DNA of 64,000 nucleotides from Psychroflexus tropicus DSM 15496 (GCF_000378765.1 NZ_KB905346.1:62001-126000), one strand, 5' to 3'. Positions 46,144 to 57,761 are shown, numbered from the stretch's first letter. Numbers and translations: made by a program. The notes: a model not told the origin generated them from the letters alone.

Positions 46144-46219
46144 GGGTAATTGACTTGAAGTCAAATATTTAAACTCAATTCAAATAGGCTTAAATTTCGT
46201 AAATTGCAACAAACTTTAA

Positions 46220-47524
<1,305 letters not shown>

Positions 47525-47571
47525 GAGGATTAATTTAAGAAATATATAACGTATTAAATTAACTAAAACTT

Positions 47572-47614
47572 AAGCGTTAGCAGTCCTTTACAAAGATCTG
47601 TTAACGCTTTTTTT
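47572..47614 (+). terminator. Intrinsic terminator of eno
   Basis: A 12-bp stem (47572-47583 with 47598-47609, one G-T wobble), 14-base loop, and a T-run to 47614. Confidence 0.82.
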
Positions 47615-47627
47615 GTATATTTTTTCT

Positions 47628-47635
47628 TAAATTTG
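47628..47635 (+). promoter_or_regulatory. -7 promoter element for gltA
   Basis: TAAATTTG, exact TAnnTTTG match, ending 27 bases before the gltA ATG at 47663 and just after the eno terminator. Confidence 0.6.
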
Positions 47636-47662
47636 AAGCTAACAAAAAGAAAAATATATTAT

Positions 47663-48943
47663 ATGGATGCTAAAATAAGTTTTGATGGAAAAGATTATTC
47701 TTTTCCAGTTACAAAAGGTAGCGAAAATGAATACGCGATCGATATCTCTAAACTAAGAGGTTCTACAGAGGGATTAATTACCTTGGATAGAGGTTTCAAA
47801 AATACCGGATCATGTGAGAGTGCAATTACATTCTTAAATGGTGAAGAAGGTATTTTAAGATATAGAGGATACGCTATTGAAGATCTAGCGGAAAATGCAA
47901 GTTTTTTAGAAGTTGCTTTTCTTTTGATTTTTGGTGAGTTACCTAATCAAGAAGAACTTGATAATTTCCATGCAGACATAAAAAAAGAATCTCATGTTGA
48001 TGAAGATGTTAAAAAGATTTTAGATGGTTTTCCTAAATCTGCACACCCAATGGGCGTTGTCTCTTCTTTAACGAGTTCTCTAATCGCTTTTAACCCATCT
48101 TCAGTCAACGTTGATTCTGAAGAAGATATGTATAAGGCTATAGTAAAAATATTGGCTAAATTTCCAGTGATTTGTGCTTGGGCTCTTCGTAAGTCTAAAG
48201 GTCAGCCTTTAGATTATGGAGATAACAGTTTAGATTACGTTGAAAATGTATTGAAGATGATGTTTAAAAAGCCAAACGAAGATTACAAAATCGACCCAGT
48301 CGTTTCTTCTGCGCTTAATAAATTATTGATTCTTCATGCAGACCACGAACAGAATTGTTCTACATCTACTGTAAGAATTGTGGGTTCTTCTCATGCTGGA
48401 TTATTCGCTTCTATATCTGCAGGAGTTTCAGCTTTATGGGGGCCACTTCATGGTGGTGCTAATCAAGCAGTAATCGATATGCTCGAAGGCATCAAAGAAG
48501 ATGGAGGAGACACAAAAAAATACATGTCTAAAGCTAAAGATAAAGAAGATCCATTTAGACTTATGGGATTTGGACACAGAGTTTATAAAAATTTCGACCC
48601 TAGAGCCAAAATCATTAAAAAGTCAGCTGATGAAGTATTAGGTAATCTTGGAGTTCAGGATCCAGTCTTAGATATTGCTAAAGGTCTTGAAAAAGAAGCG
48701 CTGGAAGATGATTACTTCGTCAAAAGAAAGCTATATCCTAATGTAGACTTTTATTCTGGTATCATTTACAGAGCCTTAGATATTCCTACCAATATGTTTA
48801 CAGTAATGTTTGCACTGGGAAGACTTCCAGGTTGGATTGCTCAGTGGAGAGAAATGAGATTGATGAAAGAACCTATCGGTAGGCCAAGACAGGTTTATAC
48901 CGGGGAAACGCATAGAGAATTAAAACCTATTGAAAACAGATAA
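47663..48943 (+). CDS. gltA: Citrate synthase
   Basis: Condenses oxaloacetate and acetyl-CoA to citrate. 426 residues, the long hexameric (type II) form. It begins MDAKISFDGKDYSF; a TTG 30 bases earlier lies in the promoter box and is rejected. Catalytic His and Asp residues are in LHADHEQNCSTSTVR (about residues 230-244), SALWGPLHGGANQAV (about 266-280) and GFGHRVYKNFDPRAK (about 309-323). The azurin-like gene starts 22 bases after its stop, suggesting co-transcription. Confidence 0.98.
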   Translation: MDAKISFDGKDYSFPVTKGSENEYAIDISKLRGSTEGLITLDRGFKNTGSCESAITFLNGEEGILRYRGYAIEDLAENASFLEVAFLLIFGELPNQEELDNFHADIKKESHVDEDVKKILDGFPKSAHPMGVVSSLTSSLIAFNPSSVNVDSEEDMYKAIVKILAKFPVICAWALRKSKGQPLDYGDNSLDYVENVLKMMFKKPNEDYKIDPVVSSALNKLLILHADHEQNCSTSTVRIVGSSHAGLFASISAGVSALWGPLHGGANQAVIDMLEGIKEDGGDTKKYMSKAKDKEDPFRLMGFGHRVYKNFDPRAKIIKKSADEVLGNLGVQDPVLDIAKGLEKEALEDDYFVKRKLYPNVDFYSGIIYRALDIPTNMFTVMFALGRLPGWIAQWREMRLMKEPIGRPRQVYTGETHRELKPIENR

Positions 48944-48965
48944 TCAAATTAAAAATAAGATCAAA

Positions 48966-49481
48966 ATGAAGAAGATATTTGTATTATTTCTATCTGCAAC
49001 GCTTTTAGTAAGTTGCGGAGGAGATGGTAAAAAAGAAGAAGAAAAGAATGATTCACTAAAAATTGGTAACTCCGCAGAAACTACAGATGAAGTAGAAGAT
49101 GAGGAAGGAGTGACTAAAGTATACTTAACAGGGAGTGATCAAATGAAGTTCAATAAAAATCAAATCACAGTGAATGCTGGTGATGAAGTTGTTTTGACCT
49201 TTGAACACGTAGGTAAACTTCCTAAGGAAACTATGGGGCATAATTTTGTTCTTTTAAAGAAAGGAACAAATGTTCAGGAGTTTGGTCAGGAAGCCTTAGA
49301 ATATAAGGAGAATGATTATATTCCAGAAAATACAGATGCTATAATTGTTCACACCAAAATGCTAGGTGGAGGTGAAAAAACACAAATTACCTTCCAAGCT
49401 CCAGAAAAGGGTAATTACGATTACATCTGTTCATTTCCAGGTCACGTCGCCTTGATGAAAGGAATCCTTACGGTTAAGTAA
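48966..49481 (+). CDS. Azurin-like blue copper lipoprotein
   Basis: 171-residue lipoprotein: the lipobox is LLVSCGG (Cys15), then an acidic linker (about residues 18-45) and a cupredoxin domain. Copper ligands are visible: His in TMGHNFVLL, and the Cys-His-Met triad in YICSFPGHVALMKG near residues 156-169. It probably carries electrons in the periplasm, for example to a terminal oxidase or peroxidase. The start is ATG 48966, which gives the signal sequence MKKIFVLFL; a reading 12 codons longer overlaps the gltA end and is rejected. It is probably in an operon with gltA. Confidence 0.95.
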   Translation: MKKIFVLFLSATLLVSCGGDGKKEEEKNDSLKIGNSAETTDEVEDEEGVTKVYLTGSDQMKFNKNQITVNAGDEVVLTFEHVGKLPKETMGHNFVLLKKGTNVQEFGQEALEYKENDYIPENTDAIIVHTKMLGGGEKTQITFQAPEKGNYDYICSFPGHVALMKGILTVK

Positions 49482-49500
49482 AACCAGTGAATTTCAAAAA

Positions 49501-49529
49501 AAAAAGCCTTGCAGATTCTGCAAGGCTTT
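49501..49529. terminator. Bidirectional intrinsic terminator, azurin / S10 peptidase
   Basis: A 13-bp perfect stem (49501-49513 with 49517-49529) with a 3-base loop, flanked by A-run and T-run, between convergent genes. Confidence 0.92.
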
Positions 49530-49557
49530 TTTTATAGGATAAAACTAATGACTATAA

Positions 49558-51048
49558 TTAATATTTGATAGGCTCACCGTCTTTTGGCAGACTGTTTTCG
49601 ATGAAGGCTCTAATGTCGTCATTTGCATTTTTTAAATCTTCTTGCCTTAGGTACATCATGTGGCCACTTTCGTAGGTTTTAAAATAGAGCCTGTCTTTCA
49701 TTTTACCGCTTTCGTCAATATGCCACATCGTATATTTAGCATTGAAATAAGTTGTAGCTCCGTCAAACAGTCCTGTTTGGATCATAACTTTCATGCTTGG
49801 ATTCTGAGCCATAGCCTGTCTCAATTGTTTTCCGGAATTATTACGTGTTCTATCCCAGGGATACACGTTTCCAAACATGTTATATTTTAAGTCTGTTTTA
49901 AAGTTGAGCTCATGCTTCAGATAATGATTGATGGCTGGAGTGAATGACTGCAACCAGGAAGTTAATTCTGCATTATAATTTGGTCGAGTTCCTGCTTCTT
50001 TTTCATCAAGACCCAGGTATCTGGAATCCAGTCGGCCAACCGTATAGCCGTCATCGATTTTAAGGGTTTTCCAAAAGGTATTAAAGGGAACTTCTAAGTT
50101 ATTCTGAAGAAATACCTTTTCTTCAATACTGGAGTAATACGACATTTTTTCGACGATTTCTTTTTTCTTCTCTTCATCAAGAAACCCACCTTTACTGAGG
50201 GCAGGAATCAGTTCCTGAATAGTAAATGCTTCTACTTCATCTAGCATTTCAAGAATAGGTTGGTTTTGCAACTCTGGGGCCAGCAGGTCGTGATACCAGG
50301 CTGCAGCAGCAAAATAAGGGAGTCTGTTCGCTACTTCCACCGGTCCATCTCTTTCTATACCGAGTTCAGTAGGCGAAACCAATATCACACCATTGATGTA
50401 CATCCAGTGCGAATTCTGCAGTGCATTAGCCAGACCAGAAACTCTCGTTGTTCCATAGCTTTCACCTATTAGGTATTTCGGTGCAAGCCATTTGTCTTTT
50501 CTGCTCACAAAGGTATTGATCCATTCTGCTAAATAATCAATATCGGCATTGACTCCAAAAAAAGTCTCTTTATCAAAATTTCCTTTTTCATCAAGCACAG
50601 GTCTTGAATGACCAGTATTTACAGGATTAACGTAAACAATATCTGCTACATCAAGAATACTATGAGGGTTTTCTGAAAATCCATAAGGCTGAACTGGGAA
50701 GCCTTCGTCACTAATGTTTAAAATTCTAGGTCCTGTATAAGCAAGATGCATCCACACCGAAGCCGAACCAGGGCCTCCATTAAAAGAGATGACCAGGGGT
50801 CTTAAATCTTTACCATCGTTATTTCTTTTAGTATCGGCCTTGTAGTAGGTAAACTGCAAACCTGCAATAGGATGTCCTTGGTCATCCCAAACGGGCTGCA
50901 TGCCTGTTTCAGCAGTATAATCAATGGTTTTTCCATTGATGGTAACACTATGTTTGGTGGTTATGGTTTCATCCACGTTGAATTCAACAGATTGAGCAAG
51001 TACCAGCGAAGTACTTAAAATTGAAATAATTGTAAATAGTCTTTTCAT
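49558..51048 (-). CDS. S10 family serine carboxypeptidase-like exported peptidase
   Basis: 496-residue protein with a signal peptide (MKRLFTIISILSTSLVLAQ) and an alpha/beta-hydrolase fold. The oxyanion loop NGGPGSAS is near residues 91-98, the nucleophile Ser is in GESYGTTR (about 198-205), the Asp in TGLFDGATTYF and the His in YESGHMMYL near 466-474, so the triad looks complete. It likely trims C-terminal residues from peptides in the periplasm or outside. The start ATG 51048 gives the signal peptide; a longer reading to 51114 is rejected. It has no sorting tail. Confidence 0.9.
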   Translation of the reverse strand: MKRLFTIISILSTSLVLAQSVEFNVDETITTKHSVTINGKTIDYTAETGMQPVWDDQGHPIAGLQFTYYKADTKRNNDGKDLRPLVISFNGGPGSASVWMHLAYTGPRILNISDEGFPVQPYGFSENPHSILDVADIVYVNPVNTGHSRPVLDEKGNFDKETFFGVNADIDYLAEWINTFVSRKDKWLAPKYLIGESYGTTRVSGLANALQNSHWMYINGVILVSPTELGIERDGPVEVANRLPYFAAAAWYHDLLAPELQNQPILEMLDEVEAFTIQELIPALSKGGFLDEEKKKEIVEKMSYYSSIEEKVFLQNNLEVPFNTFWKTLKIDDGYTVGRLDSRYLGLDEKEAGTRPNYNAELTSWLQSFTPAINHYLKHELNFKTDLKYNMFGNVYPWDRTRNNSGKQLRQAMAQNPSMKVMIQTGLFDGATTYFNAKYTMWHIDESGKMKDRLYFKTYESGHMMYLRQEDLKNANDDIRAFIENSLPKDGEPIKY

Positions 51049-51145
51049 CTTTAAAAATTTTGCTCTAATATAATTAATACCACTTTCAATTTTGTAGAAT
51101 AACCCAGAAAACAAGTTTTTTTAGTGCAGCAAGAAAATCACCAAT

Positions 51146-51178
51146 AGACCTGTGAGGTTTTTAAAACCTCACAGGTCT
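51146..51178. repeat. 33-base palindrome, probable dispersed intergenic repeat
   Basis: Arms 51146-51161 and 51163-51178 are perfect 16-base reverse complements around one T (outer part AGACCTGTGAGG). It lies alone in the 247-base spacer between the S10 peptidase start and the groEL end, away from the groEL terminator. Similar palindromes ending in CAGGTCT recur in flavobacterial genomes as I recall, so it may be a REP-like element; only one copy is in this window. Confidence 0.7.
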
Positions 51179-51242
51179 GGAATTGTAATTTTTTTATTTT
51201 CCAAAACTTGTAATGATCCCGAGTAGAATTTGTTCCACAAAA

Positions 51243-51272
51243 AAAGCCGTTTCTTTTTTAAGAAACGGCTTT
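51243..51272 (-). terminator. Intrinsic terminator of groES-groEL
   Basis: A 13-bp perfect stem (51243-51255 with 51260-51272), 4-base loop, and on the minus strand a T-run (A-run 51239-51245 on plus). It lies 23 bases after the groEL stop. Confidence 0.92.
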
Positions 51273-51295
51273 GATTAATTCATTAAAAGTGATGA

Positions 51296-52954
<1,659 letters not shown>

Positions 52955-52961
52955 TTAGGTT

Positions 52962-53237
52962 TTATACAATCGCTAAGATGTCATCTTCTCTCATGATGAG
53001 GTAATCGTTATCCTCATGCTTTAATTCAGTTCCAGAAAATTTTCCGTAAAGAACCACATCTCCAACTTTTACAGTCATTTCGTGATCTTTTTTACCATTT
53101 CCAACGGCTACAACTTTTCCACGTTGAGGTTTTTCTTTTGCGGTTTCAGGAATGATAATTCCAGAAGCTGTTTTAGTTTCTGCGGCTTGAGGCTCTACCA
53201 GCACTCTATCTGCCAATGGTTTAATATTAACTGCCAT
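52962..53237 (-). CDS. groES: Co-chaperonin GroES (10 kDa)
   Basis: Lid of the chaperonin chamber. 91 residues, with [17 protein letters not shown] at residues 7-23 including the start of the mobile loop, and [14 protein letters not shown] near 58-71. It is the first gene of the groESL operon. No CIRCE inverted repeat (TTAGCACTC-N9-GAGTGCTAA) was found upstream; a -24/-12-like sequence is the only candidate promoter. Confidence 0.99.
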   Translation of the reverse strand: MAVNIKPLADRVLVEPQAAETKTASGIIIPETAKEKPQRGKVVAVGNGKKDHEMTVKVGDVVLYGKFSGTELKHEDNDYLIMREDDILAIV

Positions 53238-53272
53238 TATTAAAAGGTTTTTAATTAGTTTCAGGACATATG

Positions 53273-53288
53273 ACTAAAAGTGTGCCAA
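53273..53288 (-). promoter_or_regulatory. Candidate sigma-54-like promoter of groESL
   Basis: On the minus strand, TTGGCACACTTTTAGT fits a -24 TGGCAC with the correct spacing to a -12 region, but the -12 GC is GT. Transcription would start about 25 bases before groES. No TAnnTTTG box was seen in the spacer. A sigma-54-type activator gene lies about 1.7 kb away. Confidence 0.35.
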
Positions 53289-53314
53289 TAGATATTTGCT
53301 GACAGTTTGTAAAA

Positions 53315-53347
53315 AAAAATGCCAGCTTGTCATAAGCCGGCATTTTT
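53315..53347 (-). terminator. Intrinsic terminator of the miaB-secG operon
   Basis: A 14-bp stem (53315-53328 with 53334-53347) with a 5-base loop; the single mismatch on the plus strand becomes a G-U pair on the minus strand, and a T-run follows in that direction. It lies 20 bases after the secG stop. Confidence 0.88.
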
Positions 53348-53366
53348 AATTTAGTAAAGTATATTT

Positions 53367-53696
53367 TTATTCCTGATCTACAGGAGGCAAGTCGTTGGTT
53401 TGAGTATTTTCTATCGGAGCTTGATTTTCATCTAATAGTTTAGAATCCTGGCCCGTTCTGTTGCTAATGATAGTCACGTTGGACAATAAAATTAAGACCA
53501 ATAATAAAGTGGCTAATGCCCAGGTACTCTTATCTAGAAAGTCTGAGGTTTGTTTGACACCCCCAACTTGCTGAGAGCCACCTCCACCAAATGATGAAGA
53601 TAATCCGCCGCCTTTTGGATTTTGAACCATAATAACAACGATTAATAAAAAGGCTACGATCACGATGAGGATTAAAAAAATGGAAAATGTACTCAT
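53367..53696 (-). CDS. secG: Preprotein translocase subunit SecG
   Basis: Small auxiliary subunit of the SecYEG channel, 109 residues with two membrane segments (about 4-24 and 54-76) and the conserved MVQNPKGGGLSSSFGG loop (about 23-38). The C-terminal tail is polar. It is the last gene of the five-gene minus-strand operon and works with SecY encoded near 39.6 kb. Confidence 0.97.
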   Translation of the reverse strand: MSTFSIFLILIVIVAFLLIVVIMVQNPKGGGLSSSFGGGGSQQVGGVKQTSDFLDKSTWALATLLLVLILLSNVTIISNRTGQDSKLLDENQAPIENTQTNDLPPVDQE

Positions 53697-53698
53697 TA

Positions 53699-54466
53699 TT
53701 ATTTATTTTCTTTAAGTCGTTCTATTTCTTGAATTTGGTCTGCAAAGAAAGTACTTTTTTCGGGATTATTCAAAATTAATATCTTAAAAGCCTGAATGGC
53801 TTTATCATAACGTTTTTGCTCCACATAAACTCTTGCTAAGGTCTCTGTCATGAGGCTCGTAGAGGGCTCGTGTTTGGCTATAATTCTATCTGAGGCCTCG
53901 TAAGTTTTGGTCGGGACAATCTTCGGATTGTTTTTGATAAATTCGTCAATAATCCTGAATTGAGGATTATTAGTCTCTGATTGACCATTGTCTTCTGTCT
54001 CATTTATTGGTTTTATTTGAGTCAACTTAAGCCATTCGTTGAAAGAATGTGTCTCTGCAGAATTGAAATTCAAAGGTTCTCCAGAGTGTTCCTGAGGGCT
54101 TGCTTCTTTTTCTACAAAAAGCTCTGGATCGTTAATTTGATTAACGAATTCTTCATTGATTTCAAATTCAGAAGTTTCTTTTTCATACTGGATTAACTCA
54201 TCTATTTTATCAGCAATTTTTAGTTGCTCAAACTCGCTGGAGGTGATGAGGTCAAATAAAACAGATCTGTCTTGAGTGTGAGCTGCAGTTTCTTTCAAAA
54301 AGTTGTTATACCTATAACTATTATTATATTTCAGTAGCTTAAGTTTCAGTGCATATAGCGGTTGAAAGTAGGGATAGGTGTCGATCGCATGCTCCAGTGC
54401 TTCTAAAGACGAAGAGTCGAATTCTACTGGAGATTTTATCAAATGTAAAAGCGATTCTTTTTGCAT
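53699..54466 (-). CDS. TPR-repeat protein in the lptE-secG operon
   Basis: 255-residue protein with no signal peptide. The N-terminal part is helical (ALEHAIDTYPYFQPLYALKLKLLK, first 20 near residues 22-41), the middle is acidic and low in complexity, and the C-terminus has a TPR unit (ETLARVYVEQKRYDKAIQAF, about 207-226). Family members occur between lptE and secG in flavobacteria, as I recall. The function is unknown. It starts with a TAATG overlap with the lptE stop and ends 2 bases before secG. Confidence 0.85.
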   Translation of the reverse strand: MQKESLLHLIKSPVEFDSSSLEALEHAIDTYPYFQPLYALKLKLLKYNNSYRYNNFLKETAAHTQDRSVLFDLITSSEFEQLKIADKIDELIQYEKETSEFEINEEFVNQINDPELFVEKEASPQEHSGEPLNFNSAETHSFNEWLKLTQIKPINETEDNGQSETNNPQFRIIDEFIKNNPKIVPTKTYEASDRIIAKHEPSTSLMTETLARVYVEQKRYDKAIQAFKILILNNPEKSTFFADQIQEIERLKENK

Positions 54467-54966
54467 TACCAGTTGGTTAGTGAAGCGTTGAAAACATCTT
54501 GAGTGATTCTTAAAAAAACTTCTTCGATAGCCTCTTCTTTCTGAGCTCCTGTTAATTGTTCATTTCCAGGAAAATCAAAATAGAAAGAGAAAGTCTGTTC
54601 AAAATCTTTTTCAGGTTCTAGTGTGTTATAGAATCTCACATTCACAGCGATGGTTAATCGGTTTTGAGCTGCAGTACTTTCTGCAGTAGCCGTCATAGGA
54701 GCGACATAATATCTGGTAATTTCTCCTTCATAAATTAAGTCTCCATTGGTGTTAGCTAAAATCAGGCTGGTTTGATTTTGAATCAAATCCTGTAATTGTA
54801 GGGTAAACTGCCTATCTATACCTGGCTCGACTAGTTGAGCTGTGTTTTGAAAGAAATTCACCTGAAAGGTTTCTGCGTTACCTGTGTCGGCTCCTGTAAA
54901 AGAGTAATATTTACAAGAATTTAATGTTAGGATGAACAGAAAAGCCGCAGTGAGTTTGAATCTCAT
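54466..54966 (-). CDS. lptE: LptE-like lipopolysaccharide assembly lipoprotein
   Basis: 166-residue lipoprotein: lipobox TLNSCKY (Cys18). The LptE hallmark YYSFTGAD follows immediately, and the pattern of strands with QNQTSLILANTNGDLIYEGEI (first 20 near 68-87) fits. LptE plugs the LptD barrel in the outer membrane and helps insert lipopolysaccharide. It overlaps the TPR gene by one base and its ATG overlaps the regulator stop, so the three are translationally coupled. LptD is not in the window. Confidence 0.9.
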   Translation of the reverse strand: MRFKLTAAFLFILTLNSCKYYSFTGADTGNAETFQVNFFQNTAQLVEPGIDRQFTLQLQDLIQNQTSLILANTNGDLIYEGEITRYYVAPMTATAESTAAQNRLTIAVNVRFYNTLEPEKDFEQTFSFYFDFPGNEQLTGAQKEEAIEEVFLRITQDVFNASLTNW

Positions 54967-56240
54967 TATAAATCGTATTGTTTAATTTTTCTATAAAGTG
55001 TTCTTTCGCTAATACCGAGTTCATCGGCAGCGGGCTTACGTTTCCCTTGATGTCTTTCCAGCGATTTTTTTATGAGCTCCACTTCTTTGTCCTGCAAAGA
55101 TAAAGTTTCTTCCTCTTCAATATCTTCAGCATAATCGTAGGGGTCATCTACGGCCGTTTCCATATCTCTTACTTTGTTTTGATTGGGAAGCTGAAGTATT
55201 TCTAACTGTTCTTGATGAGACTCTTCAGAAAAATCCCTCTCTGTGTCAGAATCTCCGTAAACCTTCTTAATAAGGCTAAGATTTTCCTCCTTAAAGGTTT
55301 CATCGTTTTCCTTTTCCATCAGCTCCAGAGTGAGTTTCTTAAGATCATTAAGATCATTCTTCATATCGAAGAGCACTTTATAAAGGATTTCTCTCTCATT
55401 ACTAAAGTCACCTTTGCTGCTTTTGTCTTCTGAAATAACCGAAGGTAAATTAGAACTGTTTTTGGGTAAATAATGATGTAAAGTAGCTTCATCTACTTCT
55501 CTTTCCTTTTCCAGGACAGAAATTTGTTCGGTCACATTTTTGAGCTGTCTAATATTCCCAGGCCAGCTGCAGCTTTCCAGGACTTTTACAGCTCTTTCTG
55601 TGAGTCGCACTGTTGGCATTTTGTATTTCAAAGCAAAATCCGAAGCAAACTTCCTAAACAATAAATGAATATCTGAACGTCTTTCTCTTAGAGGTGAAAG
55701 ATTGATCTCTACCGTGTTAAGTCTGTAGTATAAATCTTCTCTAAACTTATTCTTCTTGATGGCTTCAATCATGTTTACGTTGGTTGCTGCCACAATTCTC
55801 ACATTAGACTTTTGAACTTTAGAAGAGCCCACTTTAATAAATTCTCCAGTTTCCAGCACTCTTAGTAACCTTACTTGAGTGGTCAAAGGCAATTCACCAA
55901 CTTCATCTAAAAAGATGGTGCCTCCATCAGCTTCTTTAAAATAACCATCTCTCGCTTGATTGGCACCTGTAAAAGCTCCTTTTTCATGGCCAAAAAGTTC
56001 ACTATCTATAGTGCCTTCCGGAATAGCACCGCAATTTACAGCAATATATTTGGCGTGTTTCCTATGGGATAGAGCATGTATTATTTTGGGAAGGCTTTCT
56101 TTTCCTACGCCGCTTTCTCCAGTCACAAGTACAGAGATATCTGTTGGAGCAACGCGAATAGATTTCTCTATTGCCCGGTTGAGACTCGGATCGTTTCCTA
56201 TAATTTCAAATCGTTGTTTGACCGATTGTGGTGATTCCAT
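54966..56240 (-). CDS. Sigma-54 interaction domain transcriptional activator without sensory domain
   Basis: 424-residue AAA+ activator of sigma-54 RNA polymerase. The AAA+ domain starts at about residue 15, with Walker A GESGVGKE (41-48), the sigma-54 contact loop GAFTGA (88-93) and Walker B GTIFLDEVG (107-115). An acidic linker (about 260-385) leads to a Fis-type helix-turn-helix (about 387-424). No receiver or GAF domain precedes the ATPase, so a partner protein or constitutive action must control it. ATG 56240 fits better than TTG 56282, which would add 14 residues overlapping miaB. The gene sits inside the miaB-lptE-secG operon. Confidence 0.93.
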   Translation of the reverse strand: MESPQSVKQRFEIIGNDPSLNRAIEKSIRVAPTDISVLVTGESGVGKESLPKIIHALSHRKHAKYIAVNCGAIPEGTIDSELFGHEKGAFTGANQARDGYFKEADGGTIFLDEVGELPLTTQVRLLRVLETGEFIKVGSSKVQKSNVRIVAATNVNMIEAIKKNKFREDLYYRLNTVEINLSPLRERRSDIHLLFRKFASDFALKYKMPTVRLTERAVKVLESCSWPGNIRQLKNVTEQISVLEKEREVDEATLHHYLPKNSSNLPSVISEDKSSKGDFSNEREILYKVLFDMKNDLNDLKKLTLELMEKENDETFKEENLSLIKKVYGDSDTERDFSEESHQEQLEILQLPNQNKVRDMETAVDDPYDYAEDIEEEETLSLQDKEVELIKKSLERHQGKRKPAADELGISERTLYRKIKQYDL

Positions 56241-56253
56241 AATACTAATGAAT

Positions 56254-57711
56254 TTAAGAAGAGATAGTTTGCATAGGTCCATACCCTATAGCTTCTCCCT
56301 TGAGAGTGGCGCTTGTACAGTCTTTCATTTCGACGAGAACATAATCACCAATTTTGTAGTGTTCTTTTGGAAAAACAACTGTTGTATTTTGAGTGTTTCG
56401 TCCACTCCATTCCAAATCAGATTTCTTAGATTCTTTTTCAATAAGAACTTCTTCCACTTTTCCGAGATGTTGTTCTGTTCTAAAGCGAGAATGCTTTTGT
56501 TGCAGGTCTATAACCTCCTGGAGTCTTCGTTTTTTGGTTGTTTCAGGAATATCATCTTCAAACTTTTTAGCCCCTAAAGTGCCAGGACGCTCAGAATAGG
56601 CGAACATATAACCAAAATCATACTTTACATACTCCATTAGAGAGAGAGTATCCTGATGATCTTGCTCTGTCTCCGTGGGGAAGCCAGTAATCATATCTTG
56701 CGAAATCCCACAATCTGGAATGATTGCTCTGATGTTATCAATCAATTTAAAATACTCCTCACGGGTATGCAGGCGATTCATTTTCTTTAGAATTCGGTCA
56801 CTGCCACTTTGCACTGGAAGGTGAATATAATCACATATGTTTCTGTGTTTTGACATCACCTCTATAACATCCAAAGTCATGTCCTGAGGATTGGAAGTTG
56901 AAAACCGAATCCGCATGCCGGGCTGTGCTTTTGCGACCATATCCAAAAGGCCTGCAAAATTAACAGCAGTAGCTTTTTGCATGTCGGTTGCCTTTTTAAA
57001 ATCTTTTTTAAGTCCGCCACCATACCATAGATAACTATCTACATTTTGTCCAAGAAGTGTAATCTCTTTAAATCCCTTATTCCATAGGTCATTAACTTCA
57101 TCTAATATACTTTTTGGATCTCGACTTCGCTCTCTTCCTCGGGTGAAAGGCACTACACAAAAGGTGCACATGTTATCACAGCCTCTGGTGATAGATACAA
57201 ATGCCGAAACTCCATTGCTTTGCAATCTCACTGGAGAGACGTCGCCGTAAGTTTCTTCTTTGGAGAGGATCACATTGATGGCATCTCTTCCATTTTCTAC
57301 TTCATCGAGCAGGTTAGGTAGGTCTTTATAGGCATCTGGTCCAACGACTAGATCTACAATTTTTTCCTCCTCCAGAAATTTGTGCTTTAAGCGTTCTGCC
57401 ATACAGCCTAAAACCCCTACTTTCATAGAAGGATTATCCTTTTTGATGGCATTAAATTTTTCTAATCGTTTTCTTACGGTTTGCTCTGCTTTATCACGTA
57501 TCGAGCAGGTATTGACCAAGACCAGATCTGCCTCTATCAATTCGTTGGTGGTGTTATATCCTTGCTGATCTAGAATGGAAGCTACAATTTCGCTGTCGCT
57601 AAAATTCATAGCACATCCGTAACTTTCTATATAAAGTTTTTTTGAGTTATTGTCTTTCTTTTCTTTTACTAAGGTCTGACCCTGTAGGCTTTCATCAATT
57701 ATCTTGTCCAT
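56254..57711 (-). CDS. miaB: tRNA-2-methylthio-N6-dimethylallyladenosine synthase
   Basis: Radical SAM methylthiotransferase that adds a methylthio group to i6A37 of certain tRNAs. 485 residues. The N-terminal domain has three Cys ligands in SYGCAMN, VNTCSIRD and LGCMAERL. The radical SAM cluster is CDNMCTFC (about residue 178-185), and the C-terminal TRAM domain covers about 405-475. ATG 57711 is chosen over an in-frame TTG three codons upstream. It leads a five-gene operon; a full TTG-N19-TATCTTTG promoter lies upstream. Confidence 0.97.
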   Translation of the reverse strand: MDKIIDESLQGQTLVKEKKDNNSKKLYIESYGCAMNFSDSEIVASILDQQGYNTTNELIEADLVLVNTCSIRDKAEQTVRKRLEKFNAIKKDNPSMKVGVLGCMAERLKHKFLEEEKIVDLVVGPDAYKDLPNLLDEVENGRDAINVILSKEETYGDVSPVRLQSNGVSAFVSITRGCDNMCTFCVVPFTRGRERSRDPKSILDEVNDLWNKGFKEITLLGQNVDSYLWYGGGLKKDFKKATDMQKATAVNFAGLLDMVAKAQPGMRIRFSTSNPQDMTLDVIEVMSKHRNICDYIHLPVQSGSDRILKKMNRLHTREEYFKLIDNIRAIIPDCGISQDMITGFPTETEQDHQDTLSLMEYVKYDFGYMFAYSERPGTLGAKKFEDDIPETTKKRRLQEVIDLQQKHSRFRTEQHLGKVEEVLIEKESKKSDLEWSGRNTQNTTVVFPKEHYKIGDYVLVEMKDCTSATLKGEAIGYGPMQTISS

Positions 57712-57731
57712 GTCAAGCAATAAAATTTTGA

Positions 57732-57761
57732 CAAAGATACACGATCTCTTTTTGCTGACAA
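57732..57761 (-). promoter_or_regulatory. Promoter of the miaB-lptE-secG operon
   Basis: On the minus strand, TTG (57759-57761), 19 bases, then TATCTTTG (57732-57739), an exact full flavobacterial promoter. The box ends 20 bases before the miaB ATG. Confidence 0.75.

Noticed and set aside
53238-53366. CIRCE (HrcA) operator upstream of groES
   Set aside because: No TTAGCACTC-N9-GAGTGCTAA repeat is present; the only inverted repeat is the secG terminator.
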